A DNA stretch of 64,000 nt from Peromyscus leucopus (taxonomy: Eukaryota; Chordata; Mammalia; Rodentia; Cricetidae), in NCBI RefSeq assembly GCF_004664715.2, contig NC_051063.1, positions 114,686,829-114,750,828 on the forward strand, read 5' to 3'. Both the position numbers and the translations under genes were made by a program. Under the pieces are notes generated by a model that was not told where the DNA came from, searched no databases, and worked only from the letters and a program-made list of their open reading frames with translations. Below are positions 32,675 to 43,175 of this stretch, in pieces. How positions within the stretch are numbered: the first letter of the stretch is position 1; each line of letters starts with the position of its first letter.

Positions 32675-32970
32675 AAATGGGGGTCTGAGAAGATAGTGAA
32701 GTGCTTGTTGTATGAGCACAAGGACCTGAGTTCAGCAGCGAGCACCTCTAAAATCAGGGTACAGGATGTGTCTATATTCTCTAGAGCTGAGAAAGCAGGA
32801 CTCTCTGATCAGCTAAGCCTAGCCTAGTTGATAAGTCCCAGGTCCCAGTAAGAGACCTAGTCTCAAGAACACAAAGTAGATAGCTTCTGAGGTTGACCTC
32901 TGGTCTATACACATACCTGCTCTCACACAAACACAAACATGCACACATATCTGTGCACAAGTGCATGCAC
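32675..32970 (+). mobile_element. B4/RSINE1-type SINE
   Basis: 'aggacctgagttcagcagcg', 'agagacctagtctcaagaac', 'gaggttgacctctggtctat', CA-rich tail. Confidence 0.6.
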
Positions 32971-33019
32971 ATTCAAAGTCCATAACTCTGCCTTGCTTAA
33001 GCCAACTCTGTCCATAGTC

Positions 33020-33610
33020 TCTCACTATAATTAGAACAAGTTTTGCCATACCCAATAAAACTTTATATGATCTGCTTCTGCCTATCTCCTCAATCTCACT
33101 TCCTCTCTTCTTTATTCAATTGGATTCAACCATGTTGTACTCTTTTCCTGCCCAAGCTCCTTTGCACCAGGACCTTTGGACTGCTACTCCTTCTACTAGA
33201 TGTGATTGTTCTCAGATTCTCAGAGCTGTTGCCCCACGATTCACATCACAGGAGCTTTTCAGAGAAGCCTTCCTCTTCTTCCCCTACTCATTAGACATTT
33301 AAAAAAAATTAGATGTAGATTTTATTTGCAAATTAAGATAAAAATAAATATAAAAATAAACCAAATACTTTCTCTAGTCACTATTATGGAGCCTTATTTT
33401 CTTTATTGAAGCCATTTTCTGAGTTTATTTTCTTTGTCTACATGTCTGTGTGTTTATTGTATTTTATACTACAGTGTAAACTATGTGAGAATGAGGATTT
33501 GTCCCAGTGACCCCATGACTGCCTTGCTGAACCAGTGCATCCCAGCACATACAAGGCCTTTGTAAACTGTAGATTTTTCAATACATATTTGTTAAATGAA
33601 TGGCTTTCAG
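33020..33610 (+). mobile_element. L2 LINE, 3' part
   Basis: Order typical of L2: 'tatatgatctgcttctgcct', 'ttgcaccaggacctttggac', 'cagagaagccttcctcttct', 'aatgaggatttgtcccagtg', 'atacatatttgttaaatgaa'. One of the best preserved ancient repeats here. Confidence 0.65.
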
Positions 33611-33942
33611 TCATCTAAGAGACAAGCAAGCAGTGCCCCTTTGACTGATAATGCTTGCATGCAAAAACTTGAAATATATTTTAACTAAATCGTTTGCTCA
33701 ATTTAAGTTTTGTTTGTATATGAAGCTAGTATCACCAGTACCTGTGCAGATGATTCAGATGAGAAACTGTCAACATTTGTACAGTGGCTGTAAAAGCAGA
33801 AAATAGATTAGCATCCATATTTATTTCAGCATGCCAATGCTAAGTTCATAACAAAGTGAGCACTGAAGACAAAATCAATGTTGATGTAAAATCTGAAGGC
33901 TAACACTCAGCTCTGCTTTCTAGGCAGCGGGGAAACTGGAAT

Positions 33943-33968
33943 GGTTGCTGCTGCTGCTATTGTTGTTG

Positions 33969-34007
<39 letters not shown>

Positions 34008-34008
34008 A
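33943..34008 (+). repeat. CTG/CAG trinucleotide repeat
   Basis: About 22 triplets: GCT/GTT/ATT-mixed first, then an uninterrupted (CTG) run of about 11-12. On the minus strand it reads CAG/CAA (a glutamine tract in one frame, closed by TAG). It lies in unique non-coding sequence. Confidence 0.9.
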
Positions 34009-34199
34009 GCTAGGGTTTGAGAATGTGCTAGGATGGCTTGTGGCACAGCAAGATGGGAATTAAAAGGAAAGGACAAGTGAGCTAGAGACACAGGCTTAGG
34101 AGAAAATGAGATTTTGGTTTTGACTTGGAACTTAAACTTCTCTTGGACAAAGTACCTTCTGTGTCCCTGGCCACTGTCTTTAATTCTGATAGAAATCCC

Positions 34200-34350
34200 A
34201 ATGGTAGGTGTATTTCTCCACTTCACAATGAGTAAGATGAAAATTAGAATTTTTAAAACTTAACCAAAGCCATATAGCTGTGCAAAAAAGTGAGGCAATG
34301 GTACAAACTAGAGTTTTTCATGTCCCAAAGCACACCTTTTCCCATGCTGC
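34200..34350 (-). mobile_element. MIR SINE
   Basis: 'acttaaccaaagccatatag' followed by 'ctgtgcaaaaaagtgaggca' follows the reverse MIR pattern (accession-type 'aaggtcacacagctagtaag'). Confidence 0.5.
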
Positions 34351-35669
34351 CTTCTTTTACAATGGCACAACAAATTCCATCAATTTCTTTGACTCTGGGC
34401 GCCAATTACAGAGCTTGGCATTGAACCTTTATAGAAACAAACCAAGCTGGACAACAAATGCTTCCGCTGCTATTGGAAGGGCAACTAAGGGAAATGTCCA
34501 TGCCAAACAGAGTCTAATATTTGCTGACTAAGCAGGTTTCAAGACTCACGCTCACATCTCTTCTTCCTCACTTGCTTTCTCATGATGCATTTAGAGCTCA
34601 GCTTGGGTGTTCCACTGTCCACCTTGGAAAGCATCTTCCAGATGTTAGTAAGAACTTTACCATGGCTATGATGTGAAGGAAAGCGGCAGCTCGGCAGAAG
34701 CCCTGCTGAGAGCCTGTGCAGACTAGGCAGCATGATCTAAAGCGCTGGAGCATTCAGCCAACAGAGAGAATGAAGGGCCAAATGCAAAACCAAAGAGGAA
34801 GATAAGCAGAAGAGGAAAATCTTACTGACAGAGGTGAAATAGTTACAGTACTCACGACTCACCGGAAGAGACTGCTCTAAGATTTCTTGAGAATAGACTA
34901 TTGGATGGAAGATAAATGTGTGAGGGGTGGGTTGGAAGGCAGAGGTATCAATGAGTAATCCATGCTTTCTCCTGAGCTTTCTGAAGAACAATAAAGCATT
35001 TTCAAATGAAGGAAGAACTAAAAATGGAGGGATAGGGCTGGCTAAGGCACTAGAATGATGAAGAACAAGGCATTTTGCCCTCACAGTGAGTGAGGAAAAG
35101 AATTTCTTCCAATTGGGAGACAGAGCTAACTAGCTTAGATATTTGAATTCAGAGTTCAGGCTTTTGCAGTTACCAATTGTATGTACATCAGCAAATTACT
35201 TTTCCCTTTAAGCAACAAAATAAGTCCAATACTCTACTTCTTTAGGTCATTTTTTTCACTATAAAATATAAATAACTTAATTGCAGATGGTCCTTACGAT
35301 GTTAAGATAACTCATAAAAATGAGTATCTAGCATTTAGTGGGCACCCAATAATAACAATACTTATTATTGAGGCTTGACTTTCTGGAGAAGGAACTATGA
35401 TTGGGTCATTACAAAGGTCACATCATGAGAACAGTTCTTCCCTTTAAATGGTGTCCCCTTGGTTTAATTACTTGTGTTAATAGCCCACGTCATCTACACT
35501 GTCTTGGCTTTGGTCTTACAGGAAAGACGAAGTCCAAACATGATAAGTATCACCTCTAAGCCCAAACAAGCTTGCCAAAGAACAGCTCAACCCATTTGTT
35601 ACTCTGAGTCATTCTAAAGATAAAGCCATCTCCCCACAGAGAAGGGTGCTGAGCACAGGAGATAATGCT
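34351..35669. other. Unique sequence, no recognised feature
   Basis: No young SINE interrupts these 1.3 kb. Contains several moderate open frames on the minus strand without family resemblance. Confidence 0.45.
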
Positions 35670-35815
35670 GATGACACTGTACATTTATTTAGTCGTCCAC
35701 AGTTTACAAAACATTCTTGCCTTAGAAAGATTGCTGCCTTCATTTTATGAATAAAGGAACAAGCAGAGATGAAGCAACTCAAAGTGGCATTAGTAATTGG
35801 TCGGTGCAGCAGGAA
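35670..35815 (-). mobile_element. MIR SINE
   Basis: 'ttgctgccttcattttatga', 'aacaagcagagatgaagcaa', 'ctcaaagtggcattag' follow the reverse MIR order. Confidence 0.5.
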
Positions 35816-35911
35816 CCCCACCCCCCACCCCAGCTCCTCCAAGTCTAAGGCTGGGTTGGTTTGGTTTGTCTGCTTGCTGTTGTTTGCTTTGTTTGGTTGT
35901 TTTTGTCCATG

Positions 35912-35983
35912 CTGAGGGTTTAAAAGCAAGGACTCCCGAATGCTAAGCAAGTGGACCTCTACGAAGCTACATCCCTAGCCACC
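35912..35983 (-). mobile_element. ID element
   Basis: 'cgaatgctaagcaagtggac' and 'gaagctacatccctagccac' are a reverse ID (BC1-type) core. Confidence 0.6.
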
Positions 35984-36245
35984 CTCAGACTCTGTCATGT
36001 ATCAGCATACTATGGGTGATGTGAACAGGTTGAAAATTCTTACAAGCACATCAACGGTGACTTTAAAACAGAAAGAGGCTTTTAGATGATCTGGTCTGTT
36101 GACTCTTGGGCTGTGTCCAGGGAGTCCAGCAGGAGGGGTGAGAACCAATGGCAGCTGGGATTGTATGCAGCTTAACTCTCATCAGTGAAGTTCATAACAC
36201 TAAAGGTGTTCTTTTAAACAAATGTTTAGAACATTAAGATTTAAT

Positions 36246-36318
36246 GGGGGGTAGCTTAGTGGTAGTGTGCTTACACAACATGTGGTCCTGGGTCCAGTGC
36301 CCAGCACTGGAAAAAAAG
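36246..36318 (+). mobile_element. ID element
   Basis: 'ggggggtagcttagtggtag', 'ggtcctgggtccagtgccca', 'gcactggaaaaaaa'. tRNA-like box A and B are present but it is a retroposed SINE. Confidence 0.75.
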
Positions 36319-36364
36319 GTTAGAACAACTGTCTCACTTTCCAAAAGGTGTCTAGAGTTCCAGG

Positions 36365-36430
36365 GAGGTTAGGTAATTTACCTACATCTCATAACTACCC
36401 AAAGGCAGAGCGAAGTCCAGCATTCAGTCT
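36365..36430 (-). mobile_element. MIR fragment
   Basis: 'gaggttaggtaatttaccta', 'aaggcagagcgaagtccagc' match the reverse MIR core; it abuts the stop codon of the open frame at 36431. Confidence 0.55.
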
Positions 36431-36684
36431 TTAGTCATCTGTGTACTTGATAAGTATGTCACAAATGTCTTCATCTTCTAAGTATTTTCCTTCGATAACC
36501 TCAAGCAAGCCATGGGAGATGAATTGGCTCTTAATGTTAGTCTCTCCTGGTGACTCAGAAGGTGATCTCCAGTCTATGTCTCTCCGGATTCTCAGCTTTC
36601 CTGGGGGAAAGTGGTCTAGACAAGTCTCAGTGGGGCTGCTGTGGCGGGTGTAGGAGAAAGGAAGTGGTGAATGTGCTGGGGGTG
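36431..36684 (-). other. Candidate terminal coding exon of an unrecognised gene
   Basis: On the minus strand a textbook acceptor (TCTCCTCTCCTGGCAG, 36700-36685) is followed by 83 codons open to a TAA at 36433-36431. The residues are mixed and protein-like: a basic/proline-rich first half (PPGKLRIRRD near the middle) and an acidic C-terminus (EGKYLEDEDICDILIKYTDD). No repeat overlaps the frame; a MIR starts directly after the stop, and an ATTAAA lies about 190 bases downstream (36245-36240). I recognise no family and found no convincing partner exon upstream (higher coordinates). It may be a real uncharacterised gene's last exon, a relic exon, or a chance frame; the two plus-strand frames over it argue for caution. 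Confidence 0.3.
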
Positions 36685-36700
36685 CTGCCAGGAGAGGAGA

Positions 36701-37569
36701 CATGCATACTCAATCCAGTGTCTGACTGTTTACAAACGCCTGCGGGGGCGTCACTGCTTCAGAGCTGATATCAGTAACTTATCGTCCTCATTAATCTGCC
36801 ATTCCTCATCCAGAGGCTAGGGAGGTTTGGAACCAACCGAGTTGGGCACTACACGTTTATACAACAGTTTCAGAACTTCTTATCACCTGGCTTTCTGCAG
36901 AGACTGAGGCATCTCATTCCTGCTCAGGGACAGTTAACTTAGGCTAAGCGCTTTTTATTTGAGACAAAGGCACCTATCACTCAGAGAGTTCTAGAGCCAG
37001 GTAGGATCATAGGCCTTGTGGGCAGGTTGCATTTGGAAATTTCTCACCCACCTGTCAGTTTCTCCTCATTCAATAGGAAATAAGAAGAGTCTCTCACAGA
37101 ATTCCAGACCACTGCTGAAAGTTGCCTAATTTGATTGTGATCTTGGTCAAGCTGTTCTCCAACCTGCAGAGGACTGGCAAGGATCAGAAGAGAGAACCCA
37201 AGGTGACATGCTTCTCAAATTGTGAAGTAGAGTTGACTGTTTTAGAGAAGGTCTCAAACATTACAATTATTTACAATGTGCCTTTCAATCAAATTCTTTC
37301 AATATTTTAGAACTACCATGTGAAAAAAATAAAACTTTTGGTTTGGTTTGAAGAGAGATAGTATATTAATTTATGTTTCTCTCTGTAAAAAAAAAAAGTA
37401 AAATGCAGTATTAAACAAGACAAAGATAGAAATGAAGGTCTGGTTACCTCCTTCCTTAGCCTTGTCAAAGAACAGTAAAGACATATTTCCAACTAAAAGC
37501 ATTTTATTTAAAAATAAAACCAAAAGGCCTTTGCCAAAATTACCCTCTAAGTACCACAGATTTATTTCC
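36701..37569. other. Unique sequence, no recognised feature
   Basis: No SINE or LTR. Includes the acceptor side of the candidate exon and open frames without resemblance to known proteins. Confidence 0.45.
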
Positions 37570-37712
37570 ATTTATTTATTTATTCTGAAATAAGGTCTCA
37601 TTCTGGAGTCCAGGGTGGCCTGCAACACACAATGTAGCCTAGGCTGGCCTGTACCTCACAGCGCTCCTCCTGCCTCAGCTACCAAATGTTAGGATTACAG
37701 ATGTGGACCAGA
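37570..37712 (-). mobile_element. Old B1/PB1 SINE
   Basis: 'gaaataaggtctcattctgg', 'agcctaggctggcctgtacc', 'atgttaggattacagatgtg' reverse. Confidence 0.65.
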
Positions 37713-38414
37713 CTTTTATGCCAAACTTGTAACTGCCTCACTGGCAGAGATTTCTCTGTGTATCCATGATGATCCTTCCAAAAGTCTGGACCTAGTTTTC
37801 ATTATGCAGACAACCCAGTCACAGAAGCCAAGCAGTATTTTAAGACTGCAGTATTTACTAATAGATGTCTGGCTAGAAACAGTGTTGGCAGAAGCCTGGC
37901 GGAGGCATTGACTCTCTCTAATGATGTGGAACTGGGCTGCATAATTATGTCCACTTGGATTAAGTCTACTCAAGACTGTCATGTTTTGCAATGGAACCAG
38001 AAACAAGCACCCACCCCGTGCCACAGTGCTGGGATTTTCCTACAGTGACATCAGAACATCAGAACTTGTTTCAAACATTCCCCATATCTTCACCCAGGCA
38101 TTCATTTCATTTTGGGACTTTCTTTACAAAACTTTCTTCGCATAGTACAATATATATCATTTTGTTTTATAGACTGCTTTGGCCCGAGGATAGTATATAC
38201 CATAAATATGATCCCAGGTAAGAAAAAAACACCATGGAAAAAAACCACTGTGTATTCTTGAACATTATTAACATATTCCTAATAAAGAGGGATGCACAAT
38301 CTATCACCTATCTCTGGCTCCCGAAAAATGATTAACTGTTATGTGTTAGCCACTTCTTTTCTAGCTGTTTCTGAGACTACAAGCATCCATACTTATTGAT
38401 TGCTAAGGAAGAAA
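37713..38414. other. No recognised feature
   Basis: Unique sequence; open frames at 37716-38024 and 37991-38221 lack any coding signature. Confidence 0.45.
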
Positions 38415-38851
38415 GACAAAGGCTGTGAAGATGACTCAGTAAAGTACTTGACACACAAGCATGAGGACCTGAACTTGATCCTCGCCAATGACCACACAAA
38501 AAGCTAAAAAGCTGGGTCCAGCCTCAAGTGCCTATAATCCTAACACTGAGGAGATGGAGACAGAGGAGGTTCCCTGGAGCTTACTAGCTACCTGGTATGG
38601 CTGAATAAGTGAGCTTCACAATGAGGGTGTCATCAGATCATGATTATGTTCTTATTAAAGACTGGACTCCAGAGCATCTAAATTTGAATACTTGCACTTG
38701 CGCAGCTGCGGTCCTTCTACAGTTCCTGTAACGGTTATCTCCCTTTCCAAGTAAGTAATCACTGCTTCTCTGGTGGGTGGGGGTAAAGACCAATCAGGGA
38801 AGACACAGGACATTAACTTCTGCCCTCCACATACATGTGCACCTGCCCCCC

Positions 38852-38861
<10 letters not shown>
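38415..38861 (+). mobile_element. B4/RSINE1-type SINE, possibly interrupted
   Basis: 'gtgaagatgactcagtaaag', 'gcatgaggacctgaacttga', 'cagcctcaagtgcctataat' up to about 38640. The expected 'tctgccctccacatacatgt' tail appears at 38818-38840, with about 140 unrelated bases between. Confidence 0.55.

Positions 38862-38915
<54 letters not shown>
38862..38915 (+). repeat. (AG)n microsatellite
   Basis: About 26 AG units after a short CA run. Confidence 0.95.
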
Positions 38916-38919
<4 letters not shown>

Positions 38920-38988
38920 CTCACATGCAGACACATCAAGGGGGGGGGATAATAACACTCATTTGACTGCCTGAACATTGTTACTGTA

Positions 38989-39406
38989 TGTGCTAACTAG
39001 TTTTGTGTCAACTTGACATAAACCATAGTCATTCTGAAGAAGGAACCTCAGCTGAGAAAATACCCTGACCAGATTGTCTTGTGGGCCAGCCTCTGGTGCA
39101 TGTTTTGGCTGATGACTGATTGGGGGGAGGGTCCAGCTCACTGTGGGTGGTGCTATCCCTGGGCTTGTAATCCTGGGTGCTAGAAGAATGCAGGCTAAGC
39201 AGGCCATGAGAGCAGGCTAGTAAGCAGCACCCCTCTGGCCTCTGCTCTGGTTCCTGCCTCCAGTTCCGTGCCTTTAATTCCTACCCTGGTTTCCTTAGAT
39301 GAGGGACTATGACCTGAGCTCTACAGGCTGGAATAAACCCTTTCTTCCCCAAGTTGCTTTTGGTCGTGGTGTTTTTATCACAGCAGTGGAAACCTTAACT
39401 AAGGCA
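38989..39406 (+). mobile_element. MaLR-like solo LTR, exact 5-bp target duplication
   Basis: 418 bp, TGTGCTAACTAG...TAAGGCA, with 'gtgtcaacttgacataaacc', 'ctgtgggtggtgctatccct' and 'gaataaaccctttcttcccc'. CTGTA at 38984-38988 and 39407-39411 fixes both ends and supports an ERVL/MaLR-type integration. Same family as 22095-22385 and 27353-27792. Confidence 0.83.
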
Positions 39407-39411
39407 CTGTA

Positions 39412-39937
39412 TCAGACTTCTGGGAAAATGTATTTTTGTATATTAAAAGAGTTAGATTCCAAACTTAGATATGGGGGAAAGCATTTGCTTTTATTTGAAT
39501 TCAAGTCATGCATATAACCTTAAGAAATGAAAATTAGTAAGGCATTAGGCAAGGAAAGTGAATAACAGCAAGTCTTTAAAATGGAAATCCTTAGAATAAC
39601 GGAACCGCTCTTATTATTATATTAATATTATTCAGGATTGAAGACATCAAGATAGTGTTATCAGATTTCTTACCCTTCTGTCTAATTTCTAGACCTCTGC
39701 AGAGCTTTCATTCCATTTGTGAAAAAAAAATGCTACATCAAAGACTTTAAAAGTGAACCACGAAGTGAAGGTGGTAAAGAATTAAATTTTTGTAGATTGT
39801 TATTAATCTTTATCCTGTATTAATTTAATGACAACACTTATCAAATATTTTAAAGATTATGGCTATTTTGGAACTATTCATGATCTGAACCCAAATATTA
39901 TGACTATTTCAAGTGAATTGGAATTTGTATCTGAAGC
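39412..39937. other. No recognised feature
   Basis: AT-rich unique sequence. Confidence 0.45.
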
Positions 39938-40006
39938 AAGAAAAACTTTCCCCCTCGCTCCCTCCCTCCCCTCTCCCCCTCGCTCCCTCCCTCCCCTCCC
40001 CCCCTC
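39938..40006 (+). repeat. CCCT/CTCC-rich degenerate tandem
   Basis: A unit 'ccctcgctccctccctcccc' occurs twice in tandem in a C/T-only tract. Confidence 0.85.
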
Positions 40007-40105
40007 TGAGAGAGGGAACATGCAGCCTAGGCTAGCCTCAAATTCCTCTTCCTATTGCTACCTTGTGGGAGTACTGGGATTTTAGGCATTTGACACTATA
40101 CCTTC
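40007..40105 (-). mobile_element. B1 fragment
   Basis: 'cagcctaggctagcctcaaa' and 'gtactgggattttaggcatt' reverse. Confidence 0.55.
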
Positions 40106-40117
40106 CTTCCTCTCTGT

Positions 40118-40237
40118 TTTATTTTATTTGGATTTTTTGAGATAGTCTCCTGCAGCCCAGGCTGGCTTCATAGTTGGTTGGTGGCCAAGGCTGGCCTTTA
40201 ACTCCTTATTCTTCTCCCTTCACTTCCCAAGAACCAG
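40118..40237 (-). mobile_element. Old B1/PB1 SINE
   Basis: 'tttttgagatagtctcctgc', 'agcccaggctggcttcatag', 'ccaaggctggcctttaactc' reverse. Confidence 0.55.
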
Positions 40238-40472
40238 CTCCTTTATTTGGTCTATCTTTCCTTTCTCCATTGTTCATGCCTTCTGGCACTCCCTAGCCAT
40301 CACTATGGCAATGCTGCAGTGGCAAGGGTTCCGGAAACAATGTGCCAACATGCCTATGTGGTAACATTCAACCAGATTATATACTTGCAAGCAAGATGCC
40401 ATGCTGTTGCTACACATACACTCTCTCAAGACACTCGGGCCATGACTCTTGACATAGAGGTAACTGAAGATT
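40238..40472. other. No recognised feature
   Basis: Unique sequence between two B1 copies. Confidence 0.4.
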
Positions 40473-40576
40473 GGTCTTGCTGAGCATCATGGTTCACTGC
40501 TGTCATCTAGGTTCAGAAGAACAGTGAATTTGAAGCCAGCTTGGGCAGTGGTAAAACCCTGTCTCAAAAAAGAAAA
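40473..40576 (+). mobile_element. Old B1-like SINE
   Basis: 'gctgagcatcatggttcact', 'gaatttgaagccagcttggg', 'accctgtctcaaaaaagaaa'. Confidence 0.6.
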
Positions 40577-40914
40577 ACCATTCCTTTAATCGTTAACACT
40601 GTCTAAGTTAATATATATCCTTTACTTTTCAACATGGTCAATGTTTATATAAACCTTTTAATTTTTAACGTCACCAAAGTTAATATAATTCCACTAATGC
40701 TTCTCAGCTGATCAAACACAGGAATGATCACTATGAACTAGTTGTATCAGTAGATTTTCCAGTCAGTGACCCGTACATTTGAGGGGATATGATACAGTGA
40801 TAACTTTACTTAGTTACAAAGCTTCTTTTGCCTTACAAACTTGTATCATCTTGGACACTGCCTGTAGACTACTGCCCAAGACCCCAGGTTTCATTCCCAA
40901 CTTCTTCTGATACC

Positions 40915-41442
40915 TGTGGTGGTATTGTGTTCATCAAAATATTGTGTACTCTAATAAATTTATCTGGGGTCAGAGAACAGACAGCCACTAGATACAAAGG
41001 CTAGAAAATGGTGGCACTCACACCTTTAATCCTAGCATTCCAGAGATAGAAATCCCTCTGGATCTCTGTGAGTTCAAGGCCACATTGGAAACAGCCAAGC
41101 ATGGTGAACACGCCTTTAATCCCAGAAAGCCAGCCTTTAATCCCAGGGAGTGGTGGTAGAAAGAAGAAAGATATATAAGGCGTGAGGACCAGAAACTAGA
41201 AGCATTTGGCTGGTTAAGCATTTTGGCTGGTTAAGCATTCAGGCTTTTGAGCAGTAATTCAGCTGAGACCCATTCCGGATGAGGACTCAGAGGCCTCCAG
41301 TCTGAGGAGACAAGACCAGCTGAGGATCCGGCGAGGTGAGATAGCTGTGGCTTGTCCTGTCTCTCTGATCTACCAGCATGGACCCCAATAACTTGCCTCA
41401 GGTTTGATTTTATTAATAAGAACTTTTAAGATTCCTGCTACA
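40915..41442 (+). mobile_element. LTR with captured B1-like segment (copy 1), exact 6-bp target duplication
   Basis: 528 bp from TGTGGTGGTATTGTG to CCTGCTACA, flanked by GATACC (40909-40914 and 41443-41448). Inside, 41010-41150 contains B1-type phrases ('cacacctttaatcctagcat', 'gatctctgtgagttcaaggc') that copy 2 shares at the same position, so they belong to the LTR consensus and are not a later insertion. 6-bp duplications suggest a class II (ERVK-like) integrase. Short repeat 'ttggctggttaagcatt' occurs twice in tandem (about 41205-41240). No coding sequence. Confidence 0.8.
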
Positions 41443-41569
41443 GATACCTTGTGACCTGTTATTGCCATCTCTCCCCTGGGTTTCATTCCCTGGGTGTGTC
41501 TCACCGGCTACCTCCAGTCCTCCAGGTATGGTTAACCCAGGCTATCACATCTAATGTATTTTTTAAGTG

Positions 41570-41875
41570 TACTGTTTCCTATGGCAATCATAACAAAGCA
41601 CCAGGGCTGTAGCTTACCAACCAAAGCTGTATTGTCTCAGTTCCAGACACCAGCTGGCTGTTCCTTTGGAGGGCAGAGAGAGGAGGATTCTTGGTGCTAG
41701 CCCTACCTCCTCAGTGTGTAGATGGCTTTATTCTCGTACCTCTTAATGTTTGCTTCCCTCTATGTCCAACTTTTCCTTCCTACTAGGAACCAGCAGTATT
41801 AGGTTAAGGACCAGCCTAACAACTCAGTTTCGGCTGGATTACTTCCTCTGATGATCCTCTTCTCCAAATAGGGTC
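41570..41875 (-). mobile_element. Old MaLR/MLT-type LTR
   Basis: 'tatggcaatcataacaaagc', 'gtattgtctcagttccagac', 'ggattacttcctctgatgat' follow the reverse order of old mammalian MaLR-type LTRs (compare 8340-8815). Confidence 0.4.
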
Positions 41876-41877
41876 AT

Positions 41878-42225
41878 TGTGATGGTTAATCTTTTCATTG
41901 TGGTGGGATTTAAAGTCCTCATGCAAACAAACCCCTGGACCTATCTGTCATGAATGTCTAGACTGTGTTCATTGAGGTAGGAAGACCCCCTAGTGTGAGT
42001 GGCACTAACCCATAAGCTGGAGTTCTGGACCGAATATAAAGGAGAAGAATTCAGATCTTTGCCGCCCATCATTCTCTGCTTCCTAACTATGGACACAGGT
42101 AACCAACTCCCTTGAGCCCGTGCTGCCAGGACTTCCTTGCCATGGAACTGCGAACCAAAATAAGTCCTTCTCCTTTAAGTTAATCTTGTCACACATGTTG
42201 TTCTAGCAATAAGCAAAGTGACTAG
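41878..42225 (+). mobile_element. Old MaLR-like LTR
   Basis: 'gtgatggttaatcttttcat', 'gagttctggaccgaatataa', 'ccaaaataagtccttctcct', 'gcaataagcaaagtgactag'. Same family as the outer element at 12650-13335. Confidence 0.5.
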
Positions 42226-42585
42226 TCACATTCTGAGCACTAGGTTAAGTCTCCAGATGATACATTGAAGATACAACACGGAAAAGAAAGGCCTCAAATG
42301 ACATGCTCAGTGCCGTTGTAATAGAATCCAGTGACCAGACCTAGCATAGGGCCTGACTGTCTCCTTGCTTCCGGTTTGCCCTGTTACCATGGTTTGAGGC
42401 CAGCTCATCTCTCTTTATGGACAGAAATTTAGCAGTGCACTTCTTTTTCTCTCTGTGGTGATAAATTATGGCAATTTGACAAGGTCAAGGAGTGCCCAGG
42501 TAACTGGTCAGCATTATCATGGGTGTTTCTGCAAGAGTTATCTTTCTGCAAGATTAACCAGTAGGCCAATCTTAGCAGCAGATGC

Positions 42586-42590
<5 letters not shown>
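42226..42590. other. No recognised feature
   Basis: Unique sequence leading into the CA/CT satellite block. Confidence 0.4.

Positions 42591-42615
<25 letters not shown>
42591..42615 (+). repeat. (CA)n microsatellite
   Basis: 12 CA units that pass directly into the CT-rich block. Confidence 0.95.
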
Positions 42616-42616
<1 letters not shown>

Positions 42617-43175
42617 CTCTGTCTCTCTGTATCTGTATTTCTCCCTGTCTTGTCTCTGTCTCTCTATGTACCTCTCCCTGTCTCTCTCAGTCTTTGTCTC
42701 TCTGCTTATCTCTCTATCTCTGTCTGTGTGTCTCTGACTCTGTATTTCTCCTTATCTCTCTTTCTTTGTCTCTCTGTCTCAGTGTCTCTCCCCATCTCTG
42801 TGTGTGTGTCTCTGTCTCTGTCTTTCTCTGTGTATCTCTCCCTGTCTCTGTGTCTATGTCTTTCTCTATCTCTCCCTGTCTTTGAGTCTCTGTTTCTTTG
42901 TGTCTCTCTGTCTCTTTCTGTGTATCTCACCCTGTCTCTCTCTGTGTCTCTATCTCTGTGTGTCTCTCCCTGTCCCTCTGTCTGTCTCTGTCTCTCTGTC
43001 TCTGTCTCTGTCTCTCTCTGTGTGTCTCTCCCCATCTGTGTGTGTCTCTCTGTCTCTGCTTGTGTATGTCTCTGTCTCTCTGTTTCTGTCTCTCTCTTTG
43101 TCTCTCCCTGTCTCTGTATGTGTCTCTGTCTCTCTGTCTCTTCCTCTCTCCCCCACCCCCTTCCTTACCCTCTCC
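42616..43175 (+). repeat. Degenerate TCTCTG/CTGTCTC satellite, about 560 bp
   Basis: Continuous T/C-rich sequence built from 'tctctgtctc'-type words with scattered TGTG inserts, and almost no A on the + strand. Open frames on both strands (Ser/Leu/Cys-rich, or Arg/Asp/Glu/Thr-rich) are products of this composition. Confidence 0.92.

Noticed and set aside
33957..34226. 89-codon minus-strand frame ending in a glutamine tract
   Set aside because: The tract is a microsatellite and the N-terminal part overlaps a MIR.
38655..38978. 107-codon minus-strand frame with a Ser-Leu run
   Set aside because: The run is the AG microsatellite read in reverse.
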